NCBI RefSeq assembly: GCF_900700375.1
Contig: NW_021629784.1
Location: 930,001 to 994,000, forward strand
Direction: 5' to 3'
DNA length: 64,000 bases
From: Denticeps clupeoides
Taxonomy: Eukaryota > Chordata > Actinopteri > Clupeiformes > Denticipitidae
Of the stretch, positions 1-11,530 are shown one piece after another. The position numbers and the translations under genes are program-made. Numbering within the stretch: the first letter of the stretch is position 1; every line of letters starts with the position of its first letter. A model generated the notes under the pieces. The model saw nothing but the letters and a program-made list of their open reading frames with translations, searched no databases and had not been told where the DNA came from.

Positions 1-418
1 CTTGTGAGGCAACATAAAACGTACTTACGTATATAACGTTATGTAATAATGTTATGTTGTATATAAACTTAAACATTCAGTCGTAAACAGTCTAGTCACT
101 TTAAAATAAATGATACGAAGTAAAAAATAATAGTTCTGCGTTGTCGGAGCCGCCATTGCGATTCTCGAACGCTGCTACGTCACGCAGGACGTCGTACGTG
201 CGCGCGTCCGCCGCGCTGACGCCAGCGTGGGGGGGCTGGCCTTCACGGCGAGGAAGTGGCGTTGTTTAGCGCGACGGGCTTCGCCTGGGTTGTCTCGTGG
301 GTAGCGCTAGAGCCACGAAATCACGCCGTTTTAAATGTTAAACGCGCCCGCGGAGCTCCGACGATCGACCGGTTGAGCGCATCGACTGCATAAATCGACC
401 CATCGCGTGGCAGCACAG
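1..418 (+). promoter_or_regulatory. hnrnpr: hnrnpr promoter and 5' UTR exon region
   Basis: The first ~120 bases are AT-rich; 150-420 is CpG-dense, as in a vertebrate housekeeping promoter. A good donor, CACAG|GTGAGC, lies at 418/419. The next acceptor, ATAAAG|AAGG, is just before the start codon at 1093, so 419-1088 is most simply a 5' UTR intron. The transcription start is not resolved. Short open frames on both strands here have no recognisable product. Confidence 0.55.
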
Positions 419-1092
419 GTGAGCCGCGGCTGGACGCCCGTTTGGGCGCTTTTGGCGGGTGGATTATTTGAATTCCGCCAGGTAGGCCTCGGGTCGGGCG
501 AGCTAGCAGCGGGGCAAAATATGCCTCCTGGCTTTGTTTTCTGTTGTGCATTTTTAAGACGGGCCACTCGTATTTCAGCAATTGACGGAATGACTTTTGC
601 TCTCTAGTGAAATGGTTTATCCGTGTTTTTGAGTCGGTGAGGTCGCTTTTTTCTTCTCTCGTTTGCCGGTTAGCTTAGCAGCGTTGCTAACACGCGAAGT
701 GGGCGGACCGCGGTAACGAAACACATGTAGTAAAAAGTAGTGCATGCGAACGGGCGCTGCTGCTAAGTGCACAACGCGCACTAGTTATTTATTATTTTAT
801 TCCGCGAGTGTGAAATATTGAAACAGATGTTCGTTTTATGCCTTCACGCTGCAGCGTTAGTTTCCTGGCGCTCCAGACAATTCCTGCGGTTCCCACTTTC
901 ACTTAGCCGCCTTAACTGGTAAATAGCTGCAAATAATTCAGGTACGAATTAAGCTTTTGGTACACAAAGGCCATAAACTGTGTGTTGACTTGGTGGTTTT
1001 TTTATTTATTTAAAACAAATTTTAAAATTTGTTAATTTTTATAATTTATTTCTTTATTTATAACAGTCTTTTTGGCTTTTTTATAAAGAAGG

Positions 1093-4010
1093 ATGGCAGC
1101 TGAGGTGAATGGCAGCTCCGCTGCAGTCAAAGAGGAGGAGGAGCCGATGGATGTTTCAGCCGAGCACACTGAAAACTACCAGACCCTCATTGATGCTGGC
1201 CTTCCCCAGAAAGTTGCGGAGAGCCTTGACAATATCTTTCAGACCGGTGAGTTTAGTCCTGTTGTCACGTCAACAGGTTGTGTAGATATATGTATGCCAT
1301 AGATAAATCAAATCTTAAATTAGATCAGTCACTAAAATTGACAATTTCTTCATCATGGTGTGCAAATGTAATGTTGTTGTCTTTAAATAATCTTTTTCTT
1401 CAAAGGCCTTGTGGCGTATGCTGACTTAGACGAGAGGGCGATCGATGCCCTGCGTGAGTTCAACGAAGACGGAGCACTTTCTGTTCTACAGCAGTTTAAA
1501 GAGAGCGATCTGTCCCATGTACAGGTCCGTATGTTCATCACTGATCCAGTTTGCCGTTATATAAACCACGTCTGGTTTCTTACGGTTTCCAATATGCATT
1601 GTCCTTGTTCACACAGAACAAAAGTGCTTTTTTGTGTGGGGTCATGAAGACGTACCGGCAGAGAGAAAAGCAGGGGAGCAAAGTTCAGGAATCAACAAAG
1701 GGTCCTGATGAGTCGAAGATAAAGGTCGGAAAATGTTATCATATTTCCAAAATTTGAAAGTCTTTAGTTTTCTAACATGGTTCTCTCTGTTGTTCCAAAA
1801 ATGTCAGACTTTGTATTTTAAAAATCGTAATGAAAGGTCTATCCACACAGGCGCTTCTTGACAGGACGGGATACACCCTCGATGTCACTACAGGTCAGAG
1901 GAAGTATGGTGGACCCCCTCCAGAAACAGTGTTTTCTGGGACACAACCTGGTATTGGAACAGAGGTAGGTATTCACATACGTTATGAGTTGACTTTTACT
2001 TCATAATTATAATTCTGTTCACAGTTCATAATATCTGATTTGCACTGCATCTGCAAGACCCGCTTATTTAATGGCTGTTGTTTCCTGTAGGTCTTTGTGG
2101 GAAAGATCCCACGAGATCTGTACGAGGATGAGCTGGTGCCGCTGTTTGAGAAGGCCGGATCCATCTGGGACTTGAGGCTAATGATGGACCCGCTCTCCGG
2201 GCAGAACAGGGGCTACGCGTTCATCACCTTCTGTAGCAAGGAGGCAGCACAAGAAGCCGTGAAACTAGTAGGTCCTGCCCAGCATGCGTCTGGGAAGTGC
2301 CAAATGACCCGACTGTGTGTCCTTTTAAACTATAGCTGTGTTCTTGTGTTTGAACATTTAGTGTGACAACTACGAAATCCGACCCGGGAAATACCTTGGC
2401 GTGTGCATCTCTGTTGCAAACAACCGGCTGTTTGTGGGGTCGATTCCGAAGAACAAGACGAGGGAAAGCATCTTGGAGGACTTTGGCAAAGTTACAGGTT
2501 GGGCAAACATGCAGCTTGGTCCTGAATTTTGTTTCTTTCCAACAACCCGCATCTCTCAAATTAAGCCATTTTGAGCAAACAAAGATATTCCGCTTTTAAG
2601 CCTTTGTTTTCATAGTCTCTGTTAGACCTTGGGGTTAAAGATGGCTTCTGTGTTGCTGCAGAGGGCCTGCAGGAGGTCATCCTCTACACCCAGCCCGATG
2701 ACAAGAAGAAGAACCGCGGCTTCTGTTTTCTGGAGTATGAGGATCACAAGTCAGCGGCTCAGGCCCGGCGCCGACTCATGAGTGGCAAGGTGAAGGTGTG
2801 GGGCAATCCCGTAACGGTGGAATGGGCCGATCCGGTCGCTGAGCCCGACCCAGAAGTCATGGCAAAGGTCAGATATTTCTCGATGTCCGTTGAATGTAAA
2901 AAATATTCCTAAATACATGACGGATTTTTAACCTCTCGCTCTGCTCACGATCAGGTGAAAGTTCTGTTTGTGCGTAAGCTGGCCACAGCAGTGACCGAGG
3001 AGCTGCTGGAGAAAACCTTCTCTCAATTCGGCAAACTGGAGCGGGTTAAGAAGCTGAAAGATTACGCATTCGTCCATTTTGAGGAGCGTGATGCAGCTGT
3101 GAAGGTGGACGTTTTTACATTATTACGTCTTCATTATTAATTTTTTTTTACTTGCATGTTTTAATATTGGAAGGCAGTGACTTATTGACCTTTCCTCTGT
3201 TAGGCGATGGAGGAAATGAATGGCAAGGAGCTGGGAGGAGAGGAGATTGAGATTGTTCTGGCAAAGCCCCCAGACAAGAAGAGGAAAGAACGTCAGGCAC
3301 AACGACAGACCACCAGAAACACAGGGTGAGAATGATAGGAACAGGCTGGTTTCATTCGGACCGGTGTGTTCTGGCGGGCTCACAACTTACATGCTCTCTT
3401 CGGCATTTGTAGGTATGATGATTATTACTATTACCCACCACCCCGCATGCCTCCCCCTGGGCGTGGCAGGGGGCGCGGTTCCCGGGGCGGCTACGCCTAC
3501 CCCCCTGATTACTACGGATACGAGGAGTACTATGACGACTACTATAGCTATGACTACAGAGGTGGCTACGATGATCCTTATTACGGTTATGATGATGGCT
3601 ATGCCATGAGGGCAAGAGGCAGCCGCACCAGCCGTGGTGGCCCGCCTCCGCCCAGAGCGCGTGGTGCCCCACCCACCCGTTCACGAGGGGGCTATTCCCC
3701 GAGGGGGGCTCCCATGGGTGCTCCTCGAGGTGGTCGTGGCGGCCGTGGTGGGCCCTTCCAGCCCCAGAGGGGCCGTGGCGCCCGGGGGGCTAGAGGGAAC
3801 CGCGGCGGCAACGTGGGTGGGAAGAGGAAGGCGGACGTCTTCAACCAGCCAGACTCCAAGCGCCGGCAGACCAACAATCAGCAGAACTGGGGGTCTCAGC
3901 CTATCGCCCAGCAGCCGCTGCAACCAGGGGGCGACTTCTCTGGTAACTATGGTTACAGTAATGACACCCTGGAGTTTTCCCAGGATTCCTATGGGCAGCA
4001 GTGGAAGTAA
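1093..4010 (+). CDS. hnrnpr: Heterogeneous nuclear ribonucleoprotein R
   Basis: Nuclear and cytoplasmic RNA-binding protein of the hnRNP Q/R family, acting in pre-mRNA processing, mRNA transport and stability. Ten coding exons: 1093-1246, 1406-1524, 1617-1724, 1851-1964, 2091-2267, 2362-2497, 2662-2867, 2955-3104, 3204-3325, 3413-4010; all introns GT-AG. They sum to 1884 nt, 627 residues (human about 633). Order: acidic N-terminal NURR domain (from MAAEVNG, with KEEEEPMD), then three RRMs. RRM1 starts at [13 protein letters not shown]2 at [13 protein letters not shown]3 at [10 protein letters not shown]. The last exon carries the Tyr/Asp-rich (DYYYYPPP) and RGG/RG-rich tail and ends [20 protein letters not shown] gives the bipartite nuclear signal. 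HNRNPR is preferred over the paralogue SYNCRIP because of the N-terminus and the [14 protein letters not shown] tail. The start ATG follows AAGG just inside the acceptor. Confidence 0.97.
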
Positions 4011-4127
4011 AAGGTATTCTGTCTGAAAAGAAATGACACTTAAAGAAAAAGAAATCCTGAAAAGTGATTTGGCCGCAGTATTTGATTGACTCTTGTCCTT
4101 CATTCATCATTAAATATTCGAAACAGA

Positions 4128-4133
4128 ATAAAA
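4128..4133 (+). terminator. hnrnpr: hnrnpr proximal poly(A) signal
   Basis: AATAAA about 118 bases after the hnrnpr stop codon. Its use would give a short 3' UTR. Confidence 0.6.
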
Positions 4134-4825
4134 TATGGACATAACAAGAATTGGCTGTACGGATTCTGATTGGCTGTAAATCCTGTTGTTCCTGAAGAAT
4201 GTAAAAATTGTTTTCCCATTGTTTTCCCCCTCCCTAAATTGTTTCATACTGTTGTGGTTACGTGGGACGTGTTTTATATCTTTTATTCTTTTTTTTGTGG
4301 TTTTTCTTTTAAAGTCTATAACGCTTTTTTTTTTTTTTTTTTTTCATTTTTTTAAAGGAATTTTTTTAGTTTTTTTTTTTTTTTCTCTCCCAAAAGTCTG
4401 AGAGGACATTAAAATCATGAAACGGCCTTGCAGAAAACTAATGTCCCTCAAACCCACCATTCTCACTTTTCTTTACCTGGACCACCACCTCTTTCTAATT
4501 TCTACTAATTGCATTTGCTTGTATATTATGGCATATACGGCTAGAGGCTTTTTGTTGTTTTTGTTTTTTTCTTTTGCAAAAGTGGAGAAAAGAATCCACT
4601 GGAAGGAGGAAAAAAAATTTGTAGCAGAGAGTTAAACATTACATTGTATGTCTAGCGTTTCTAGAAGTAGTTCAATTGTGTTTTTAAACCTGAAATAATT
4701 ATTACGGCGTTATTTTTTCTCTCTCTTTGAAAATGCTCGTTAGAACTTGGTTTGGCTTACCTTAAAAGCCGCCGCAGTTTGTTCTTTGATGTTTGTATTT
4801 ATAACTTTTTTGTTTGTTCCATTTC

Positions 4826-4831
4826 AATAAA
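4826..4831 (+). terminator. hnrnpr: hnrnpr distal poly(A) signal
   Basis: AATAAA about 816 bases after the stop, at the end of a very T-rich 3' UTR with long T runs at 4325-4385. Together with 4128 this predicts tandem alternative polyadenylation. Confidence 0.6.
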
Positions 4832-4849
4832 ACACAAATTGAGCATTCA

Positions 4850-5520
4850 TTGGTCGGAAACCAAAAAAATATATATTGTCCCAAGAATTTGATTTGAACT
4901 TTGAAGCGTTACGTGCTCGTTTGCATCGACATATCAGAAAACAATGTGCCGGTGGCAGTCATTGGGTCACTTTGTGCGAATTTTTGGGGCTGTAAAACTG
5001 GATTTTAACCCTTTGCTTACAAACATGGTCTGAAACTCCAGGAACAGAATAACAGTAACAGATTTCCGCGCAGTATTTTGGGTGTTAATTCCTGTTTTAG
5101 TGATCTGCTTTTGTATAATAAGAAAAGTGTGAAATCACTTTGCTTAATATTAGGGCTGTTAAAGTTATTGCGTTGATAAATGTTTGTACGGCCACTGTCC
5201 TTCTTTTTGTGTGGTGTTTGTTGCTTCTTAGCCCCCTGTGTACTAGTTAACTACAGGGGTTTGATTGGTTTCTTCTCTATTGTACATACTACACACACAA
5301 AATGACCAACAGAAATAGTGATCTTAAATTGTCATGTTAACTTTGACAGCCCTACCATGCAAGAATTGTACAACTTCCCTCTCTGGCTCGTACAAATACA
5401 TTCAAACATTCCTCATATGTCCACCAAAACCAGTTCAAAACAGAGATACCCAATTGGGATCTTAAAACTCCACTGAAGTCCAAAGGGTTAAAATTCTTCT
5501 CAAGTTCAGCAGGACGGACT
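4850..5520. other. Intergenic, AT-rich, no gene recognised
   Basis: No coding exon, RNA gene or repeat family was recognised. The sequence is AT-rich with no open frame longer than about 60 residues that resembles a protein. Confidence 0.5.
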
Positions 5521-5548
5521 CCCAAGCTCTCCTGTCTCTCCACAGGCC

Positions 5549-7160
5549 GAAGCGATGAGAGAGAGAAGAGAGCACGACTCTTGTGTTTGGTCGTGTGAGT
5601 GCAAACCTAAAGTGTTGTCCCTTCTCATTCGACTCACCCAGGTGGCGTGTGGCAGTGCTAGCCTGAGGAACACCACTGCTGTGTTCTTCACTAAGGGTGA
5701 GCTGGTTCTACTTAGTCCCCTCTCTTCCTCACTTTCAGCCATTTTTCTATGAGTGCTTTTCAGAAACGGCCTTTTCTTTTTGACAGTGCACTGTGCCTCT
5801 AGTCCAGGGTTGTTTTCATATATACAGGAGTCCATACTGATTTCAGGGTCCATAATTCATCTGGTGCATGTGGACAAATCATCTGGTTCTACAAATGCCT
5901 AAACATTTAATGGGCCAAAGTATATAAATTATATAGTATGGGTGATCCAGACATGGAGCACAAAAGCGACATCTTGTCCCAATGAAGTGCATTAACCTTA
6001 TCACGCCGCTAGATGGCAAAAGCATACTGAAGACTTCAAACAATGTGACAATGGTCTGAAGGCACACCCGGCAGTGTTTGTGTATGGCGTGCTATTTTCA
6101 CACTTGTACACGTTTCTATTGAGATATTATAATTTCCATTTGGGAATTCAAATATCATTCATGTGCGTTATATTGAGCAGGTATCTACAGGTAGTAGCAA
6201 TGCACCCAACCAAACCAGCTGGGATTGGACAAACAGCGTGGAACCTTTTATTATACGGTTGTCACCAAGGGACAGCTGTGTTTCAGGGTTGAGTTTTGAT
6301 GTGTTGCTCTTGTCTTCACCTGACTGTCAGGAGGGCTGCCTCATCCAGATCTCTGCTGGAGGCGAAGTGTATAGGTGAATGGGGTCGCCACTGACTGGGT
6401 AAGGAATTTAACGCTGTATCACATCATACAGTACTCCGTTACAGTACCTGGCTCCACTCGCCTAAATTTGTTAAAGCATTTGATTTATATATGATTATAG
6501 TGGATGGTGTGTGTCTCCTATGAGCAGAGAAAGGTAATAGTAACCACGAAGTGCAAGCAGGTATGCTCATTTTTCCCCTCAACCAATCCCTCTTATATGA
6601 GAAAGATGATAAATCATTTTTTTGTGTTAAATCATACTTCACAAAGTAATGGAATTACCACTGCATATCAATCTTACCTGTGTATCTGTTAACATGGCCT
6701 CTTTTCTCTGTCTTCACAGTACAGGTATATCAGTCATTGTGCCCAAGGTCACAAATGAAGCCTGGATTAGTCAGAATTTCAATCAGTGGCCCAAATTGGT
6801 TGTATGAGTCTTTTTCTTCCAGGGTGTTCTATCTGTTATGGAAGAAGGTATATGAAAAGTCTGATCATGGTTTTATGTATAAATATATATTTTTTTTAAT
6901 GTAGCTAAACACATTTATGTTTTTATAGTGGCTTCTGCAGGACCTGCATCTAAAGAAGAGGCTGAAGGGACATCAAGTTAATACTTTTTTTTTTTTTTTT
7001 TTAAATGGACTAGCCTTTTGCATTTATATCATGACTACCTAGTGTGTGTGTGAAGTCTATAATGTCTTCTAATGCACTCTTTGTATGAGGTATTTGTCTC
7101 TATGCTAATGTATGATTATGTATACATTTTAATTGTTCAATAAAGATGTGCTGCTGTAAA
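5549..7160 (+). other. Possible unidentified spliced transcript (lncRNA or small-protein gene)
   Basis: Several exon-like blocks bounded by good splice signals lie on the plus strand: CCACAG|GCCGAAG at 5548 with donors near 5633 or 5692; CTGTCAG|GAGGGC at 6331 ending TATAG|GTGAAT near 6374; TTCCAG|GGTGTT at 6823 ending GAAGAAG|GTATAT near 6848; and TTATAG|TGGCTT at 6929. A canonical AATAAA at 7139-7144 with a GT-rich downstream stretch gives a plausible 3' end. If 6823-6848 and the last block are joined, one frame reads GVLSVMEEVASAGP and then KEEAEGTSS followed by a stop. I do not recognise this protein, and the frame across 6374 does not agree with that one. It may be non-coding. Confidence 0.25.
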
Positions 7161-7700
7161 TTAGTGTTTCTTACTTGTTATAACGTAGTAATTTTACTTT
7201 ACTTTAAACCATGGGGCCAGGTTTGCTGGTGTGGCTGCCACAGAGCACACCATCATACTGTCCTCAAATCGCAGGCTTTCTTCATGTACCCGACTCTGGG
7301 GTCTCACACAGAACAACAATACGAGGGGCGAGAACTGTACCCACCCAGCCTTGAACCTGGGGTGCTCCAAAACTACAGCTTTAATAGATCTCTATTAGTG
7401 TGGCAGTCAGATTAAACCATAATGATGACCATGTTTCACATCCCTTCCATCAATGAGGAGACATGGAATTTCTGGAACAATATGATCCAGTATGATTTAT
7501 TATGAGCTATTTTTAGACACTGGGTTATTTTCCTGTGGACGTACAGGACGTAGCGTTCACTCAACTTTAATGTCTGGACATAGTTGATATGAAGGAAATC
7601 TAAGTTTTTCAATAGTATTGCATCTGGTGGGTTTTTGTAAATGTTATAAATGGTTTGTAAGGGTTTGTGCTGTCGCTGTTTTATGAGCGTTGCATGTAGG
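7160..7700. other. Intergenic, no gene recognised
   Basis: Unique-looking, AT-rich sequence between the poly(A)-like signal at 7139 and the dnajc8 promoter. No supported feature. Confidence 0.4.
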
Positions 7701-7705
7701 GAAAT

Positions 7706-7757
7706 GTCACGTGACACAACGTCACACCCAAGCCTGCTTGAGCCAAGATGGCTGCCG
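7706..7757 (+). promoter_or_regulatory. dnajc8: dnajc8 core promoter: palindromic E-box and YY1-like site
   Basis: GTCACGTGAC, a perfect 10-bp palindrome of the USF/TFE3/MITF E-box type, lies at 7706-7715, 33 bases before the start codon. AAGATGGCTGCC at the start codon itself matches the YY1 consensus (AANATGGCGGC) apart from one base; this placement is typical of housekeeping genes with short 5' UTRs. Confidence 0.5.
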
Positions 7758-10125
7758 CTGCAGGAGATTCTGCTACTCCGGGGCTTGGCGCAGACGATTT
7801 GTTTCAGACCTTTTATACAGAGGTAAGTGCTTCTGATGTCACGTGTGGGTGCATTAGGTGTGTTGTACATACAGGTCGCGACTGTGTGACTGAAGTTAAA
7901 ACGTTTCTCTGGTTCATTCTTCGCGTGGCCTGACAACACCACTAGCCGGCTAGCATGCTAGTCGTGTTTCAGGCTAGAAACTCACCACACATTAAACGTT
8001 CATTTAATGTGGCATTTAAATTCAGCAGTGAACTGTTACATTAAATGAATAAGGTGCGGCTATAGCTGTACAACGGGCGTGATTTAGAAAGCGAGCAGAC
8101 CATTTGAAGTGTTAATCGAGCAGTTCGGCCATTTTCATCCCTTGCCGGATTTAAAATGTTGACCAATGTTGAGGTCAACCGCAGCATCGCGACATAATTC
8201 AAGGATGAGCGTCAGTCCCCGTGGACTGGATCCGTAACCCTGGCTCTGTTTTAATGCTCGGTTGAGGTAAGTAAATCGGGGACTAATTAAACGCGGTGTT
8301 GTGTTCTTTTCGTCAGGTCAAGCAGATCGAGAAAAGGGATTCTGTGCTCACCCCAAAGCAGCAGATCGACAGGTTACTGAGGCCCGGAGCGTCGTATTTT
8401 AACCTCAATCCGTTTGAGGTGAGTGTGAGATGTGAGGTTACAATGTTGTACATTTTCTATGGTTTGTCGGAGTCATTGTGTGTTTTAGTCTGGAGAGATT
8501 CTCGTACGTGATGCACAGCATTATGGGAACTTTTCTTTCATTGTAGGTCCTACAGTTAGATCCTGAAGCGACTGACGAGGAGATAAAAAAGCGCTTCCGG
8601 CAGGTGAGCGGACAACGTCGATCCGTTAACAACTGAGTTTTCTCCGCTGGTTCTGTCGAGATGCTCATGCTTAACCCGGCCGTTTCAGCTGTCCATCCTC
8701 GTTCATCCGGATAAAAATCAAGACGACGCAGAACGAGCACAACAAGCTTTTGAAGGTATCGGTGTTGATAATCTAACGTCAGTGTTCTGGGCGAGATTTC
8801 TCCCCGCACTGATTACGTGATTTGAATGATTTGATATGATGTGGGGCTCTGAAAGGTTTCATAAAAAATCTCCAAGCCATTGATGAGTTTTGACGATCCT
8901 CATCGTGTTCCCGTGTTTAGCATTGATTTGTAATTTCGTTGCTTTCCCCCGTACTAACAGCGGTGGAAAAAGCGTACAGGCTACTCCAGGATGGAGAGCA
9001 GAAGAAGAGAGCAGTTGATGTTATCCATGCTGGAAAGGAATACGTTGAACATAATGTGAGCAGCACTGTGTAACTGTGAGTATAGCGTGTCTGGTTTGAA
9101 TCGGCTGTAATAAGCTGATCTCCCATCCTTTTTTCATAGATGAAAGAGAAGAAGAAACAGTTGAAGAAGGAGGGGAAGCCCATGGACGTTGAAGAGGACG
9201 ATCCAGAACTGGTGTTTATCAGAACCACTTGTTCATTCTAGCATAGCGTTGTATATCGCGTCAGGTTGCAGATGTACAGATGTACCAGATCTAGAGTCTG
9301 ATCATAAAAAAAAAAAAAAATTATTTCAGTTTAGACAGGCAGTGTACAAGCAGACCATGAAGCTGTTTGCAGAACTGGAGATCAAGAGGAAGGAGCGGGA
9401 AGCCAAAGATATGCATGAGAGGTGATGCTCGCCCACCTACACAAGCCGAACTCGCTCACTGCCGGAAGCGGTTTATCATCCTGACCTGCGCGTTGGCCTT
9501 TTAATAACTTTTAAAACCGTTCTTCAGGAAGAGGCAGAGGGAAGAAGAAATCGAGGCACAGGAAAAAGCCAAGAGAGACCGCGAGTGGCAGAAGAACTTT
9601 GAGGTGAGGGTCACTTGCGATTTCTGCCTTATGTTTTGGAGCCGTGGCGGCGTAGTGGGTAAGGAACCCTCGTGAACAAAGGGTTGCGGGTTCCTGACCC
9701 GCCGAGGTGCCACTGAGGTGGCCTTGACGAAGGTACGGTCCCCACACGCTGCTCCCCGGGCGGCTTTCACTGTTGTCCAAATTCTGGCCAGCGAAGTGGT
9801 TCGCTTGTACTCCCACGAGGGTCTTTTGTGGGATTCACTCCTTACTGCGTACTGGAATTATTTATCATTAATATGCAAGAACATGTATTTTTACTGGTTG
9901 TTACAAGCCACATTTCCTTTCTTGAAATGCAATAGTAGGAGCACTGCACCGTCGATTAGTTTGTGCATATAAATGAGTTTTATGATTGTAACGCTCCTTC
10001 AGGAAACGAGAGACGGGCGGGTGGACAGCTGGAGGAACTTCCAGGCCAAAGGCAAAACCAAGAAAGAAAAGAAGAACCGCACGTTCCTCAAGCCCCCTAA
10101 AGTGAAGATGGAGCAGAGGGACTGA
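7748..10125 (+). CDS. dnajc8: DnaJ homolog subfamily C member 8
   Basis: J-domain co-chaperone (spliceosome-associated, SPF31) thought to help Hsp70 with SR protein and spliceosome remodelling in the nucleus. Nine exons: 7748-7822, 8317-8418, 8547-8603, 8689-8755, 8961-9055, 9140-9211, 9330-9421, 9528-9603, 10003-10125; total 759 nt, 252 residues (human 253). Residues ~55-120 form the J domain: FEVLQLDPEATDEEIKKRF, then the catalytic HPD in LVHPDKNQDD and the third helix AFEAVEKAYRLL. The C-terminal half is a long charged helix (KRKEREAKDMHERKRQREEE) ending KPPKVKMEQRD. The start is the only ATG in exon 1 that fits and sits on a YY1-like motif. Intron 8 contains a decayed SINE. Confidence 0.97.
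9640..9790 (+). repeat. tRNA-derived SINE (family A), decayed copy
   Basis: In dnajc8 intron 8. It keeps the family A order: A-box-like head (GGCGGCGTAGTGGGTAAGGA), CCGAGGTGCCACTGAGGTG, then the ACGCTGCTCCCCGGGCG segment. It is more diverged than the other copies and the tail is not clear. Confidence 0.6.
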
Positions 10126-10410
10126 CTGCTCGCAGACGCCGCTGTGTGGAGATGTGACAGCCCTCTGATTCCACCAGAAACATCAAAAGACGTCCCTCGC
10201 AAGAGTGGTTTTGTGAAGATGACGTTTTCTTTATTTTTTAAAAAAAGAAAAGTGTACATACTTGTTAAAACTGTGACCCTTTGAGAGACTTTTTGGCATG
10301 AATACTAATGAGGAAAAGGATTTTCTTTCTTTTGTCCGTTCCTGTAATATCCTACTGTGACCTGTTCATGTATTTTCCCCCCTTTTTGTTTTTTAATGCC
10401 TGTCCGTCTT

Positions 10411-10416
10411 AATAAA
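10411..10416 (+). terminator. dnajc8: dnajc8 poly(A) signal
   Basis: AATAAA 286 bases after the dnajc8 stop, followed by a TG-rich stretch (GTGTATGTTTGG). Confidence 0.7.
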
Positions 10417-10601
10417 AGCTCATTTGTAGCACTTCATGCACGTGTATGTTTGGAAAGACTCTCTCATGTGGTTTTATTAGACATTAATAATTTGAGGCAA
10501 CAAATATTTTAACAGGACTTGTGTGATTTGGTCCCATGTGCTCCCTGATGTTTAAAAAGTAGATATTCTTACTGAATGAATGTGAATAAATGAGCTTTAG
10601 C

Positions 10602-10826
10602 CTTGCTAACCACTGGCCTAGTAATCCGAAGGTTGCCGGTTCGAATCCCGATTCGCCAAGGTGCCACTGAGCAAAGCATCGTCCCCACACACTGCTCCCC
10701 GGGCGCCTGTCATGGCTGCCCACTGCTCACTCAGGGTGATGGTTAAATGCAGAGGACACATTTCACTGTGTACACTGTTGTGATGTGCTGCTGAGTATCA
10801 CAAGTGACAATCGCTTCATCACTGCT
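10602..10826 (+). repeat. tRNA-derived SINE (family A)
   Basis: 5'-truncated copy just past dnajc8. It contains a perfect pol III B box (GGTTCGAATCC), the CCAAGGTGCCACTGAGCAAAG block, CACACACTGCTCCCCGGGCG and the tail GTGACAATCGCTTCA. The family occurs at least seven times in the window, always on the plus strand. Confidence 0.8.
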
Positions 10827-11224
10827 GTGAAATGAAATAAACGCTGTCGGAGCGTGACGTGTGATTGCGTCTGGAGAGTTTAACGTTGCGGTTTAAATCG
10901 TCTGTGTTGGCGGCGTAATCTATGTAAGACATTAGTACGTTATAGAGTAGCCGACACAGACCATTCTATAGAGATACACACTATTCCTACTTAGATTGAT
11001 GTGGGAAGTGGCCGTTTACTGTTGGTCTCGCAATGATGGTAACTTGTACGTTGCAATGCTATATTTGTTTATTGACAGGTGTGTGTGTGTGTTTTAAGTA
11101 AAGCTGTGTTAATTGCTTTAATTCATTTTAAATATTTCACACATTAATGTCATCATTTAACACTCACACACACGACACGCCTGAGGGTTTCTATGCAGGC
11201 AACCAATTTGTGTTTCTCGCTCAT

Positions 11225-11530
11225 GAGACTAATAGTAAAAGTCAACTTTATTGTCATCTCACCATACAATTACACAGAGAGACGAGATTGTGAAGCTTCA
11301 ATGATTCACTGTGTGAAAATAAAGACATATTGCAAATGGAATAACACAAAGCGTGACAAAGGACATTGTGCACAGACCCACAATATAGTGAAGGTTGAGA
11401 CAAACCAGGCGGACAAGTAGCAGCAATATGACAACATATCAGTGTACATGGTATATAATATACTATGATAATAATGGTGGTAGTTGTGATATGACATAAT
11501 ATGATAATAGGAACACAGCAGCACAGTGTG
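11225..11530 (-). repeat. LINE 3'-tail-like fragment
   Basis: Read on the minus strand it ends GAGATGACAATAAAGTTGAC, the typical 3' tail of fish non-LTR retrotransposons. No reverse transcriptase reading frame remains, and the clade is not assigned. Confidence 0.4.

Noticed and set aside
3634-4103. Arg/Gly/Pro-rich frames on both strands over the hnrnpr last exon
   Set aside because: Shadows of the RGG-coding exon.
5549-7160. Sm/LSM-type protein gene
   Set aside because: A short stretch (AGGEVYR) recalled SmD3, but the remaining Sm motifs are absent and the frames do not join consistently.
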